From contig NZ_LMOO01000005.1 in assembly GCF_001424195.1 (NCBI RefSeq), forward strand, positions 361,646 through 425,645: 64,000 nucleotides of DNA. Direction: 5' to 3'. The notes beneath the pieces were generated by a model. That model saw nothing but the letters and a program-made list of their open reading frames with translations, had not been told where the DNA came from and made no database searches. Shown piece after piece: positions 1 to 8,213 of this stretch. Positions within the stretch are counted from its first letter, which is position 1, and each line of letters begins with the position of its first letter. The DNA is from Cellulomonas sp. Leaf334. Its GTDB lineage: Bacteria; Actinomycetota; Actinomycetes; Actinomycetales; Cellulomonadaceae. Both the position numbers and the translations under genes were made by a program.

Positions 1-2811
1 GCCGTCACCGTCGATGTCGATGTCGATGACGGGGATGACGTAGCGGCCGAGCGTGGCCCACTCCCCGTCGGTCGCGATGCCGATGCCCAGGAGGCCCGTG
101 GTCGGGTCGCCGCCGGCCGCGGCGACCGCGGGTGCCGTCGAGGCCCAGCCGACGTACCGGATGTCGCCGGCGGCGGTGGCCGACGGCGAGGTGACGAGCC
201 CCGGGGTGCTCTCGAGCTTGGGGCTCGTGGCGCCGAGGTTCAGCGGGGTGGTGAGCGAGAACCAGCCGCCCGACGCCACGCCGCGACCGGAGATCGCGAG
301 GTCCGCCGTCGGCGCAGCGGCGTCGGCGAAGACGACCGGGGAGGCCGTCAGGTCGGAGACCAGCCGCGGTGCCGCCTGCAGCGGGACGCGCAGCTGCGAG
401 GACCCGGAGGTCAGGACCAGGCGGCCCGAGACCTGGGCGACGTAGTCGCGCGGCACGCCGGCCTGGACAGCGGCGGACGTCGGGTCGAGCTCGCGCTCGA
501 GCGTCAGCGGGTCCGCCGTGAGCGTGAGGGTCACGACCGCGGACTTCCCGGGTGCCAGGGTGATCGATGCCGGGGAGGCCGTGATGGTGGCGCCACCCGC
601 GGTCGACGAGCTCGACACCGAGGTGGTGTACCGCTGGCTCGTCGTGCCGAAGTTCTTCACCGTGACGGTCTTCTTGGCGACGACCGTCGTGTCACCCACC
701 GGCACGACACCCCAGGTGACCGAGGTCTGCTCGGGGTCCTGCGTGTTGTAGGCGATGACGTTGGTGTTCACGGCGTCGAACGCGTCGACGCGACCCGAGC
801 CGACCCGCTCCGGCCCGTAGGCCGTGCCGGTCCCGCCGGGACCCGTCCAGATGTCGTGCGTCGCGGTGTTCACGACGGCGGCCTTGACCTGCTCGGCCTC
901 CCAGCTGGGGTGGGCAGCGCGGACCAGGGCGGCGATGCCCGCGACGTGCGGGCTCGACATCGAGGTGCCGGACAGGGAGTTCGGCTCGTTGCCGGCACCC
1001 GAGGCGGCGGACAGGATCTGCGTGCCGGGAGCGGCGACGTCAGGCTTGCCGTGGCCGAGGGAGCCGTGCACGCCGCGCGACGAGCCACCGTTGAGCATGT
1101 CGCCCGCGATGTCCTCGACGACCGTGCCGGCCAGGCCGGGGCCGATGTGCACGGTCAGGGTGCCCGCCTCGATCTCCGGGAGCAGACGGTCTGTCGTGGC
1201 CGCGGTCATCTGGAAGCCGGGGATGGCGGCGTTGCCGGAGATGCCGGCCGGGAACGGGGTCAGCTCCGTGGGCAGCAGCACGCCGACCGCACCGGCGGCC
1301 GTCGCGTTGTTGAACCGGACGACCGAGCCGCAGCGGCGGGCCGTGTCGTCGTCGTTCCACCAGAGGTAGGCGACCTTGCCGGCGACGGCAGCCGCCTGCG
1401 CGGCGGTGAACGTCGTGCAGCCGTCGAAGTTGGAGCCGGGGTTGCCGACCGGTGCGGTCACGTCCGCGCCGCCGTAGGCGACCGAGTTCTGGCCGGAGTG
1501 GATGCCGACGAGCGCCGGGTTCGCGGCGGCGGTGACCTCGACGCCGTCGTACGTCTGCGGGGCGCCGACGGAGTTCGCGACGGTCAGGGCGCTCGCGGAG
1601 TTGCCCGGGCTGCCCCCGATGTCGGTGATGTCACCGGCGTTGCCGGACGAGATCACCATGACGGTGCCGAGCGCGGTCAGCGCGTCGATCAGCAGGTTGT
1701 CCGGGTCGTCGGCGGGGGAGCCGTCGCTGCCCAGGGACATGTTGACGACGTCGAGGCGGTCGCTGAAGTCGCCGTCAGCGTTCGGGTCCGCGGCGCGGTC
1801 GAGCGCGAGCGACGTCAGGTTGGTCGAGCCGCCGATGTCACCGAACACCTTGAGGACGAAGATCCCCGCGCCGGGTGCGGTGCCGGGGCCGACCATCCAG
1901 TCGGAGACGTCGGTCAGGCTGCTGTAGTCGCCGTCGAACGTGGTGCCGTCGGGCAGCACGCCGTAGCCGGCAGCGGTGCCGGACACGTGCGTGCCGTGGC
2001 CGCTGTTGTCCGACAGGTAGGTGCCGTCGATCGGGTTCTCGTCGGGCGCCGGGACGGGGGTCGCGCCCTCGATGTCGTCGCTCGCGCTGTACAGGGCGCC
2101 GGCGAAGTCGTACCCGCCGATGAACTTGGCCGGGTCGTAGAAGCCGTCGGGGACCGGGCCGGAGCCGTCCTCGCCGTAGGCCTCCTCGTACGCCTCGACC
2201 GTGCCGGGGCCGCCGAAGTCGGCGTGCGTGTAGTCGAGACCGGTGTCGATGACGCCGATGCGGACGCCCTCGCCGGTCTGGCCGGTGTCCTGCCACACCT
2301 GCAGCGCGCGCGTGAACTCGACGTTGTGCGCGTTGGTGGCGGTCTTCGGGGTGACGCGGTAGACGGCGACCACGTCGGGGGACTCGGCGAGCGCGCGGAC
2401 CTGCGCGGCGTCGCCGGTGACCAGCGTGCCCGCGACGAGGTTGGTCAGGGTCGCGATCTGCTTCGGGGCGGCCGTGGCCGAGCGGGCGGTGGCCTGCTGC
2501 GGGACGACCTCGTCGGCGAGCGCCTCGGTGTCGGCGGCTGCCTCCTTGACCTCGGCGGGGGTGCCACCGTCGGCGGTGACCTCGCTGCCGGACCTGGCGT
2601 CGAGCTGGACGAACGCGGTGACCGTGCCGGTGGCCCCGACCAGGTCGCGAGCGAGCTTGGCGTCGAGGCGACCGTCGATCGCCCTCGGGTTCCCTGCGGT
2701 CGGGCCGTCCGTCGGCGGTGGTGCCGCCGATGCGCCGCCGGCGCCGAGTAACGCGGTGGTGACCGCGACGGACAAGGCGGTGACTGCGGCGAGGACGGGT
2801 CGACGTGGCAT
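1..2811 (-). CDS. Secreted subtilisin-like serine protease (S8) with PA insert, C-terminus cut by the window edge
   Basis: This is an extracellular peptidase of the subtilase family. From the ATG at 2811 the frame stays open for 937 codons to the window edge, so the C-terminus is missing. A signal peptide (MPRR, a hydrophobic run, then GGASA) precedes an I9-like propeptide. The catalytic triad is visible: Asp189 in VIDTGLDY, His272 in SGHGTHVSG and Ser617 in GTSMSSPHVAG. Between His and Ser lies a protease-associated (PA) type insertion of about 150 residues (roughly 415-570), typical of large secreted bacterial subtilases. After the catalytic domain come beta-rich regions resembling the Fn3/Ig-like tail of lactocepin-type proteases. 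The natural role is probably nutrient proteolysis; a specific substrate cannot be read from sequence. The pcm-like gene lies upstream on the same strand, 141 bp away. Confidence 0.93.
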   Translation of the reverse strand, partial: MPRRPVLAAVTALSVAVTTALLGAGGASAAPPPTDGPTAGNPRAIDGRLDAKLARDLVGATGTVTAFVQLDARSGSEVTADGGTPAEVKEAAADTEALADEVVPQQATARSATAAPKQIATLTNLVAGTLVTGDAAQVRALAESPDVVAVYRVTPKTATNAHNVEFTRALQVWQDTGQTGEGVRIGVIDTGLDYTHADFGGPGTVEAYEEAYGEDGSGPVPDGFYDPAKFIGGYDFAGALYSASDDIEGATPVPAPDENPIDGTYLSDNSGHGTHVSGTAAGYGVLPDGTTFDGDYSSLTDVSDWMVGPGTAPGAGIFVLKVFGDIGGSTNLTSLALDRAADPNADGDFSDRLDVVNMSLGSDGSPADDPDNLLIDALTALGTVMVISSGNAGDITDIGGSPGNSASALTVANSVGAPQTYDGVEVTAAANPALVGIHSGQNSVAYGGADVTAPVGNPGSNFDGCTTFTAAQAAAVAGKVAYLWWNDDDTARRCGSVVRFNNATAAGAVGVLLPTELTPFPAGISGNAAIPGFQMTAATTDRLLPEIEAGTLTVHIGPGLAGTVVEDIAGDMLNGGSSRGVHGSLGHGKPDVAAPGTQILSAASGAGNEPNSLSGTSMSSPHVAGIAALVRAAHPSWEAEQVKAAVVNTATHDIWTGPGGTGTAYGPERVGSGRVDAFDAVNTNVIAYNTQDPEQTSVTWGVVPVGDTTVVAKKTVTVKNFGTTSQRYTTSVSSSSTAGGATITASPASITLAPGKSAVVTLTLTADPLTLERELDPTSAAVQAGVPRDYVAQVSGRLVLTSGSSQLRVPLQAAPRLVSDLTASPVVFADAAAPTADLAISGRGVASGGWFSLTTPLNLGATSPKLESTPGLVTSPSATAAGDIRYVGWASTAPAVAAAGGDPTTGLLGIGIATDGEWATLGRYVIPVIDIDIDGDG

Positions 2812-2858
2812 GTGCGCATCCCTGGCTTCGAGGAGGATCGACAGGCGTGCAGATCGAC

Positions 2859-2872
2859 GTGACGGTAGTCAC
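2859..2872. promoter_or_regulatory. Short palindrome upstream of the subtilase gene
   Basis: GTGAC-GGTA-GTCAC is a perfect 5+4+5 inverted repeat 48 bp before the subtilase ATG. It is a plausible operator or part of the leader, but no regulator can be named. The rest of the 141-bp gap between the two minus-strand genes shows nothing clear. Confidence 0.3.
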
Positions 2873-2952
2873 ACAGAGGCGCACGCTCGGTGCACGTTAC
2901 TGGCAGGTACGGCATTCGTCACCTTGAGGCGAATTGGACGGTTCGTCACGCG

Positions 2953-3537
2953 TCAGCGCAGGGGCACGAACGAGTACGAGCCGTGCGTGGTGACACGTGT
3001 CTGGCCTGCGATGCGCTCCACGAGGTGCATCGTCGAGCGGACCGGGATCACCAGCCGACCCCCCTCGGCGAGCTGGTCGACGAGGACGGACGGCAGTGAC
3101 CTCGGCGACGCCGACACCAGGATCCGGTCCCACCCGCCGTCCACCGGCCGCCCCAGCGCGCCGGGCGTCGCTGGCTCGATCCGCGCCCACGGCAGGTCGC
3201 AGGCGTCGAGGTTCTCCGCACCCCAGACGGCGAGCTCGGGATCCAGCTCCAGCCCGAGCACCGCGCCGTCGGGGCCGACGAGCCGCGCGAGCAGCGCCGT
3301 CGTCCAGCCCGAGCCCGAGCCGACGTCCAGGACGCGCGCGCCGACGGGGACCCGCAGCAGCCGGAGCATCGCCGCGACCGTGCTCGGCTGCGAGCTCGTC
3401 TGCCCGTGCCACAGCGGCAGCGGCTGGTCCTCGTGCGCGCGGGCGCGCTGCTCGACGGGCAGGAACCGCTCACGCGCGAGGACGCGCATCGCGTCGGCCA
3501 CGTCGGCGGCGCGCGTCGGGTCCGCACCTTCGTGCAT
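2953..3537 (-). CDS. pcm: Protein-L-isoaspartate O-methyltransferase-like protein
   Basis: This is a SAM-dependent methyltransferase of the PIMT family, which repairs isoaspartyl residues in aged proteins. The 194-residue product has the diagnostic N-terminal stretch with PLWHGQTSSQPSTVAAML (the conserved GQTSQP-type substrate loop) followed by motif I VLDVGSGSGWTTALLA and the acidic post-I segment LGLELDP. The length matches the family (about 190-215). The ATG at 3537 is supported by a TAGGCT hexamer ending six bases upstream, which suggests a leaderless transcript. The gene diverges from the GMC oxidoreductase gene, and their -10 elements overlap. Some actinobacterial members act as maturation or peptide-modifying enzymes, but nothing nearby suggests that here. 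Confidence 0.85.
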   Translation of the reverse strand: MHEGADPTRAADVADAMRVLARERFLPVEQRARAHEDQPLPLWHGQTSSQPSTVAAMLRLLRVPVGARVLDVGSGSGWTTALLARLVGPDGAVLGLELDPELAVWGAENLDACDLPWARIEPATPGALGRPVDGGWDRILVSASPRSLPSVLVDQLAEGGRLVIPVRSTMHLVERIAGQTRVTTHGSYSFVPLR

Positions 3538-3543
3538 GGGTCG

Positions 3544-3549
3544 AGCCTA
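3544..3549 (-). promoter_or_regulatory. -10 element for the pcm-like gene, leaderless
   Basis: On the minus strand TAGGCT is followed by six bases and then the ATG at 3537. It shares its TA with the plus-strand hexamer TACGAT. Confidence 0.5.
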
Positions 3550-3553
3550 CGAT
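3548..3553 (+). promoter_or_regulatory. -10 element for the GMC oxidoreductase gene
   Basis: TACGAT lies 27 bp before the GTG start. A strong AGGGAGGG ribosome binding site sits at 3569-3576, so this transcript has a short leader, unlike its divergent partner. Confidence 0.45.
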
Positions 3554-3580
3554 CGGCCCACCAGTCCGAGGGAGGGCGCC

Positions 3581-5269
3581 GTGGCCGAGTACGACGTCGT
3601 GGTCGTCGGGTCCGGGTTCGGCGGGTCCGTGGCCGCGCTGCGTCTCGTCGAGAAGGGCTACCGCGTCCTGGTGATCGAGGCGGGTCGCCGGTTCACCGAC
3701 GAGACCCTTCCCCGGACCTCGTGGGACGTCCGCCGGTTCCTCTGGGTGCCACGCTTGGGCTGGCTCGGCCTCCAGCGCATCCACGTGCTGCCCGACGTCG
3801 TGGTGCTGGCGGGTGCGGGCGTCGGCGGCGGGTCGCTCAACTACGCGAACACCCTCTACCGGCCGACGTCCGATGCGTTCTACCGCGACCCGCAGTGGGC
3901 GGGCATCACCGACTGGCGCGCGGAGCTGGCGCCCTTCTACGACCAGGCGAGCCGCATGCTCGGTGTCGTCGACAACCCCACCACCACGCCCGCCGACGAG
4001 GTCGTGCGCAGGACGGCCGAGGACCTGGGCGTCGGGCACACCTTCCGGCTGGCCCCCGTCGGCGTGGTGTTCGGGACGCCCGGCGCGGTCGTGCCGGACC
4101 CGTTCTTCGGTGGCGCCGGGCCCTCGCGACGCGGGTGCCTGGAGTGCGGCGAGTGCATGACGGGCTGCCGGCACGGCGCGAAGAACACGCTGCCGACGAA
4201 CTACCTGTACCTGGCCGAGCGGGCGGGTGCGCGCGTGGTCGCCGAGACGACCGTGACCTCGCTCCGTCCACGCGGACCGGAGTGGGAGGTGCGCACCACG
4301 CGGACGGGTCGCCGCGGCGGGGACCGGACCGTGACCGCCGGGCAGGTGGTGCTCGCGGCGGGGACCTGGGGCACGCAGGAGCTCCTGCACCGGTTGAAGG
4401 CCGACGGCACCCTGCCCGGCCTCTCCGACCGGCTCGGTGTGCTGACGCGCACCAACAGCGAGTCGCTCGGCGGGGCGGCCACGCGCTGGCGCGGCCGGCG
4501 TCGACGGCCGGACATGACCCGTGGCGTCGCCATCACGTCGTCGGTCCACCTCGACGACCACACCCACCTCGAACCGGTGCGCTACGGGCGGGGGTCCCAG
4601 CTCATGGGCCTGCTGAGCACCGTGCTGACCGACGGTGGCGGACGCGTGCCCCGCCCGGTGCGCTGGCTCGGCACCGTGATGCGGCACCCGGGGCAGGTCG
4701 CGTCGATCGTGCTCGGGCTGGGCAGCTGGTCGCAGCGCACGGTCATCGGGCTGGTCATGCAGACCGGCGGGGCCTCGATCACGGTGCGCCCGCGGCGGAC
4801 CTGGCGCGGCACGACCCGGCTGACGTCGGCCCCCGGCGAGGGTGAGCCGAACCCGACGTGGATCCCGGCCGCGAACGCCGCCTACCGGCGGATGGCGGTC
4901 CACCTCGGGGGCTTCCCGGCGGGCGGGCTCGGTGAGGTCGTGGACGTGCCGATGACGGCGCACTTCCTGGGCGGCTGCACGATCGGCCGGTCCGCTGCCG
5001 AGGGGGTGGTCGACCCGTACCACCGGGTGTTCGGGCATCCCGGGCTGCACGTCGTCGACGGGTCGACGGTCTCCGCGAACCTCGGGGTGAACCCGTCGCT
5101 GACCATCACGGCGCAGGCCGAGCGTGCGTTCGCCCTGTGGCCCAACGTGGGCGAGCCCGATCCGCGGCCCGCGCCGGGGGAGCCGTACGTGCGGCTGGCG
5201 CCCGTGCGTCCGGTCCGACCGGCGGTGCCCGTGTCGGCACCCGGGGCGCTGCGGCTGACGGTCCTCTAG
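3581..5269 (+). CDS. GMC-family FAD-dependent oxidoreductase (cholesterol-oxidase-like)
   Basis: This flavoenzyme probably oxidises an alcohol or sterol-like substrate. The N-terminus has the Rossmann FAD motif VVVVGSGFGGS, and the C-terminus carries the GMC signature around HFLGGCTIG and LHVVDGSTVSANLGVNPSLT, which supplies the catalytic region and covers the isoalloxazine. A cysteine-rich loop CLECGECMTGCRHGAKNTL (about residues 186-204) is typical of the cholesterol-oxidase-like branch. Length (562 residues) fits. There is no signal peptide, so a cytoplasmic or membrane-associated enzyme is expected. The GTG start follows AGGGAGGG by four bases. Its stop TAG overlaps the stop of the convergent small HTH gene within the four bases CTAG. 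The substrate cannot be told from sequence. Confidence 0.85.
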   Translation: MAEYDVVVVGSGFGGSVAALRLVEKGYRVLVIEAGRRFTDETLPRTSWDVRRFLWVPRLGWLGLQRIHVLPDVVVLAGAGVGGGSLNYANTLYRPTSDAFYRDPQWAGITDWRAELAPFYDQASRMLGVVDNPTTTPADEVVRRTAEDLGVGHTFRLAPVGVVFGTPGAVVPDPFFGGAGPSRRGCLECGECMTGCRHGAKNTLPTNYLYLAERAGARVVAETTVTSLRPRGPEWEVRTTRTGRRGGDRTVTAGQVVLAAGTWGTQELLHRLKADGTLPGLSDRLGVLTRTNSESLGGAATRWRGRRRRPDMTRGVAITSSVHLDDHTHLEPVRYGRGSQLMGLLSTVLTDGGGRVPRPVRWLGTVMRHPGQVASIVLGLGSWSQRTVIGLVMQTGGASITVRPRRTWRGTTRLTSAPGEGEPNPTWIPAANAAYRRMAVHLGGFPAGGLGEVVDVPMTAHFLGGCTIGRSAAEGVVDPYHRVFGHPGLHVVDGSTVSANLGVNPSLTITAQAERAFALWPNVGEPDPRPAPGEPYVRLAPVRPVRPAVPVSAPGALRLTVL

Positions 5270-5604
5270 CTGCTGCTCGACCCTGCGGCGGCGACGACGG
5301 GGATCATGCCGGTGCGCGGCACGTCGGCGGCCGACGCGGCGGGGACGAACTTCGGCTTGCGCCCCGGACGGCCCCGCTCCCGGCGCATCTCGATGCCCTC
5401 GAGGGTCGTCGCGCGCCAGACGGCGCCGCCGTTGAGCCGGCCGTCGGGCTGCGGCAGCCACGGCACCTTGCGCGAGAGCCAGACACGGATGGTGGCGTGC
5501 TCGACCCCGAGCCGCTCGGCCAGCCGGGCGATGTCGTAGAGGTCGTCGAGGCCGCGTGGGTGAGGCGCGTCAGAGGGCAGTTCAGGGGGCAGTTCAGGGG
5601 GCAC
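5266..5604 (-). CDS. Small helix-turn-helix DNA-binding protein
   Basis: This 112-residue protein contains a MerR/excisionase-like helix-turn-helix: YDIARLAERLGVEHATIRVW followed by a wing-like stretch with QPDGRLNGGAVW. A basic tail (MRRERGRPGRKPKF) may contact DNA. The N-terminus is a short PELPPELP repeat caused by tandem copies of a 12-base unit. The GTG start at 5604 is favoured because TACGAT ends six bases upstream, the leaderless arrangement seen elsewhere here. No ligand-binding domain is present, so it may be a simple DNA-binding or prophage-type accessory factor. Function is unknown. Confidence 0.65.
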   Translation of the reverse strand: MPPELPPELPSDAPHPRGLDDLYDIARLAERLGVEHATIRVWLSRKVPWLPQPDGRLNGGAVWRATTLEGIEMRRERGRPGRKPKFVPAASAADVPRTGMIPVVAAAGSSSS

Positions 5605-5610
5605 GGCGGC

Positions 5611-5616
5611 ATCGTA
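5611..5616 (-). promoter_or_regulatory. -10 element for the small HTH gene, leaderless
   Basis: The minus strand reads TACGAT, six bases, then GTG. This decides the start codon. Confidence 0.5.
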
Positions 5617-5688
5617 TCGGCCCGAGCCTATGAATTATGTGACGAAGCCGTAACGGAATCCTCACGAGATCTCCCCCGCCCAGAGGGC

Positions 5689-5716
5689 TCAAGTGTCCTG
5701 GACGGTTGTCCGATGA
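5689..5716 (+). promoter_or_regulatory. Candidate sigma-28/WhiG-type promoter for the VanY gene
   Basis: TCAA at 5689-5692 and TCCGATGA at 5709-5716 are separated by 16 bases. This resembles the TAAA-N15/16-GCCGATAA consensus of FliA/WhiG-class sigma factors. The likely transcription start is at or next to the GTG at 5724, giving a leaderless mRNA. The match is inexact and no sigma factor gene is in the window. Confidence 0.4.
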
Positions 5717-5723
5717 ACTTAAC

Positions 5724-6923
5724 GTGTTACGCGTGAGTTACAAGATTCCGTCCCGAGGTCGGCCCGCGAGTGGCCGCCACGCTGCGGCGCGCCCTGCGTC
5801 CACGCGTGCAGCCACTCATCCCGCCCGCCTCGCGCAGGGCGCCGTGGTCGCGGCGCTCGCCCTGAGCATGTGCGTCATGGTCACCGTGTCGGCCACCGCC
5901 GGTGAGGGTGGGAGCGCGCTCATCCCCACCGCCCTGGTGCCCGGTGCCGTCCAGGTCGAGCGTGCACGCGCCGGCGCCGTGGACGTCGCCGCCGACGCGA
6001 TCGAGGTCGCCCAGACCGTGCAGGCCGAGGGCGCGCAGGTCGCCATCGACGCCGCACAGCTCGAGGCCCTGCAGGCCGCGACCGCCCGCCTGGACGAGCT
6101 GCTGGTCGAGGCCACCGGCGAGGAACCCGTCGTGTCCCGGGACGTCCCGGCCTCCCGGTCGGGCGACCGCGCCGCCGAGGACGTCACCGCCACGGCCCCG
6201 GCGGCCCCCGTCGCAGTCGACCCCACGGCCCCCATCGACCCCGCCTCCGTGTTCGAGCAGACGCCCGCGCCGCCGACCGTGCCGCTGGTCCCGCCGGCCG
6301 CCGGCAAGGAGGACGAGACGACCGCGGAGCTCCGGGAGGCCGTGGCCGAGGTCGCGACCCTCACGAGCACCGTCCGGCAGAGCGCCGAGGCGAAGCGCGT
6401 CGCGGACACCGCCGCCGCCGCGCAGGCAGCCGCCGAGGCCGCCGCAGCCCAGGCCGCCGCCGACGCCGCCGCGCAGGCGGTCGCGGCCCAGCAGGCCCAG
6501 CGCGCCGCGTGGAAGCAGTCCCTCCTCGGGTACGCCAACGGCAAGATCCCGGACTCCGCACTCTGCGGCGTCAGCTTCGACGCGTCCGTGCGCCTGCGCT
6601 GCGACGCCGCCGAGCAGCTCGACGTCCTGAACGTCGCCTACCGCGCGCAGTTCGGCTCCGACCTCGTCGTGAACGACTCCTACCGCTCCTACGCGGGTCA
6701 GGTCGCGTGCAAGCGCACCAAGGGCTACCTGTGCGCGACCCCCGGGACCTCGAACCACGGGAGCGGCATCGCGGTGGACCTCGGCGGTGGCATCGACTCG
6801 TTCGGGACGAGGCAGCACCGGTGGATGGCGGCGCACGCGCCTGACCTCAGCTGGGGCCTCCCGTCCTGGGCCGCCTGGGGCGGCAGCAAGCCCGAGGCGT
6901 GGCACTGGGAGTACACCGGCTGA
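5724..6923 (+). CDS. VanY-type D-alanyl-D-alanine carboxypeptidase (M15) with coiled-coil N-terminus
   Basis: This exported peptidoglycan peptidase has a positively charged N-terminus and a hydrophobic signal (AVVAALALSMCVMVTVSATA), a long Ala/Glu-rich coiled-coil and Pro-rich spacer, and a C-terminal M15B domain. Zinc and catalytic motifs are visible: SNHGSGIAVDL (the SxHxxGxAxD motif) and WHWEY. It should trim D-Ala-D-Ala stems in the wall. I place the start at GTG 5724 because a sigma-28-like -10 ends seven bases before it; GTG 5733 is the alternative. An upstream in-frame TTG at 5706 would lie inside that promoter. The coiled coil may anchor the enzyme to a partner at the envelope. Confidence 0.85.
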   Translation: MLRVSYKIPSRGRPASGRHAAARPASTRAATHPARLAQGAVVAALALSMCVMVTVSATAGEGGSALIPTALVPGAVQVERARAGAVDVAADAIEVAQTVQAEGAQVAIDAAQLEALQAATARLDELLVEATGEEPVVSRDVPASRSGDRAAEDVTATAPAAPVAVDPTAPIDPASVFEQTPAPPTVPLVPPAAGKEDETTAELREAVAEVATLTSTVRQSAEAKRVADTAAAAQAAAEAAAAQAAADAAAQAVAAQQAQRAAWKQSLLGYANGKIPDSALCGVSFDASVRLRCDAAEQLDVLNVAYRAQFGSDLVVNDSYRSYAGQVACKRTKGYLCATPGTSNHGSGIAVDLGGGIDSFGTRQHRWMAAHAPDLSWGLPSWAAWGGSKPEAWHWEYTG

Positions 6924-6966
6924 TCCCGGTCCGTGCACAGATCGGACCCGGATCCCGCCGCGGCCC

Positions 6967-6972
6967 TACGAT
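6967..6972 (+). promoter_or_regulatory. -10 element for the AAA ATPase gene, leaderless
   Basis: TACGAT is followed by seven bases and ATG 6980. Confidence 0.5.
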
Positions 6973-6979
6973 CGGGCGC

Positions 6980-8149
6980 ATGAGCACCTCGGCCGAGCCG
7001 GGGCGGACATGGCCACTCGTCGGCCGTGCCGCCGAGCTCGACGACCTCGACGACCTGCTGTCGACAGCCGCCGACGGGGTCGGTGTGACCGTCCTGCTCG
7101 AGGGCGAGGCGGGCGTCGGGAAGACCAGCCTGGTCGACGCCCTGCGCGGCTCCGCCCGGCTCCTCGACGTCGAGCTGCGCGCCGCCCAGGCCACGGCCCT
7201 GCGGGGCTGGCCCTTCGCGCTCCTGTCGGACGCGCTCCTCGTGCGGGCGTCCGCCGCCGGCCACGGCCCCGGCCGCAGTCCCGTCGAGACCGAGCTGGCG
7301 GACCTGCTCGACGCGATGTACGCCGACCCGGCGAGCTCGGTCGCCCGGTACGACCGGGCCACGGAGCTCTTCGCGGCGCTGCTGCGGCGCCACGGTGACC
7401 TGCGGCCGTGGGCACTCGTGCTCGAGGACGTGCACGAGGCCGACGCCCCGTCGCTCGCGGTCCTCCTCCAGCTGGCACGCGAGGGTGCGGTGCCGCGGGC
7501 GCTCGTCGTCCTCACGATGCGGCCCGTCCCGTACCGCCCGGAGCTGGCGGAGCTCGTGGCCGCGTGGACCCGCGCCGGAGCCCGATACCTGGAGCTGCGG
7601 CCGCTCAACGCGCGCGCGACCGTCGAGCTGGCCGAGAACCTCGTCGGCGGGCCCGTCGGTCCGTCGCTGCGCGGCACGCTCGCGACCACCGGCGGCAACC
7701 CGCGCCTGATCGCCGACGTCGTGCGCACCGCCCGGGCCGCGGGTGCGCTGGTCGCCTCCGACGGCGTGCTCGACTCGACCGGGACCCGCTGGATGACCCC
7801 GCTCGACGACGTGGTCCGCCGCCGTGTCGAGTACCTCGGCGCCGACGTTCTCGCCCTGCTCGGCCAGGCGTCCGTGCTCGGCACTTCCTTCGTCATCGCC
7901 GACCTCGCCTCGCTGGCCGGCGACCCGGTCGCGGACTGCTGGCGGACCCTGCGCCACGGTCTGGCGGCCGGCGTGGTCCGCGCCCGCGGCGACCGTCTCG
8001 TGTTCGGGCACGACCTGGTCCGCGAGGCCCTCTACAACGGCCTCGACCCCGACGAGCGACGCGCCCTGCACGCCCGCGCCGCGTGGGCCCTGCGACAGGC
8101 CGGAGCGCCCAACCAGATCGTCACCGGGCACCTCGAACGCGCGCGCTGA
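6980..8149 (+). CDS. AAA (STAND/LuxR-LAL type) ATPase without output domain
   Basis: The protein resembles the N-terminal ATPase half of large LuxR-type (LAL/MalT) regulators. It has the AAA_16-type opening WPLVGRAAELDDLDDLL, a Walker A GEAGVGKT (residues 42-49), and a Walker B-like ALVLEDVHEADAPSLAVLLQL. It ends at 389 residues, just after the winged-helix/arm region (YNGLDPDERRALHARAAWAL), so the usual TPR-like sensor and LuxR helix-turn-helix are absent. No frameshift or remnant of the missing part is evident in the 64 bp before osmC-like. It could be a stand-alone signalling ATPase or a truncated regulator. ATG 6980 is supported by a -10 hexamer seven bases upstream. Confidence 0.75.
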   Translation: MSTSAEPGRTWPLVGRAAELDDLDDLLSTAADGVGVTVLLEGEAGVGKTSLVDALRGSARLLDVELRAAQATALRGWPFALLSDALLVRASAAGHGPGRSPVETELADLLDAMYADPASSVARYDRATELFAALLRRHGDLRPWALVLEDVHEADAPSLAVLLQLAREGAVPRALVVLTMRPVPYRPELAELVAAWTRAGARYLELRPLNARATVELAENLVGGPVGPSLRGTLATTGGNPRLIADVVRTARAAGALVASDGVLDSTGTRWMTPLDDVVRRRVEYLGADVLALLGQASVLGTSFVIADLASLAGDPVADCWRTLRHGLAAGVVRARGDRLVFGHDLVREALYNGLDPDERRALHARAAWALRQAGAPNQIVTGHLERAR

Positions 8150-8163
8150 GCCCGTCGTCTGCC

Positions 8164-8169
8164 TAGCGT
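8164..8169 (+). promoter_or_regulatory. -10 element for the OsmC-family gene
   Basis: TAGCGT is 44 bp before ATG 8214, with a good AAGGAG ribosome binding site at 8204-8209. Confidence 0.4.
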
Positions 8170-8213
8170 GGTGCTGCGGGCGTCCGCCCGCTCGACTCGA
8201 CCCAAGGAGCACC

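Noticed and set aside
5706..5723. TTG 5706 as start of the VanY-type gene
   Set aside because: It lies within the likely -10 region and has no ribosome binding site; GTG 5724 fits the promoter.
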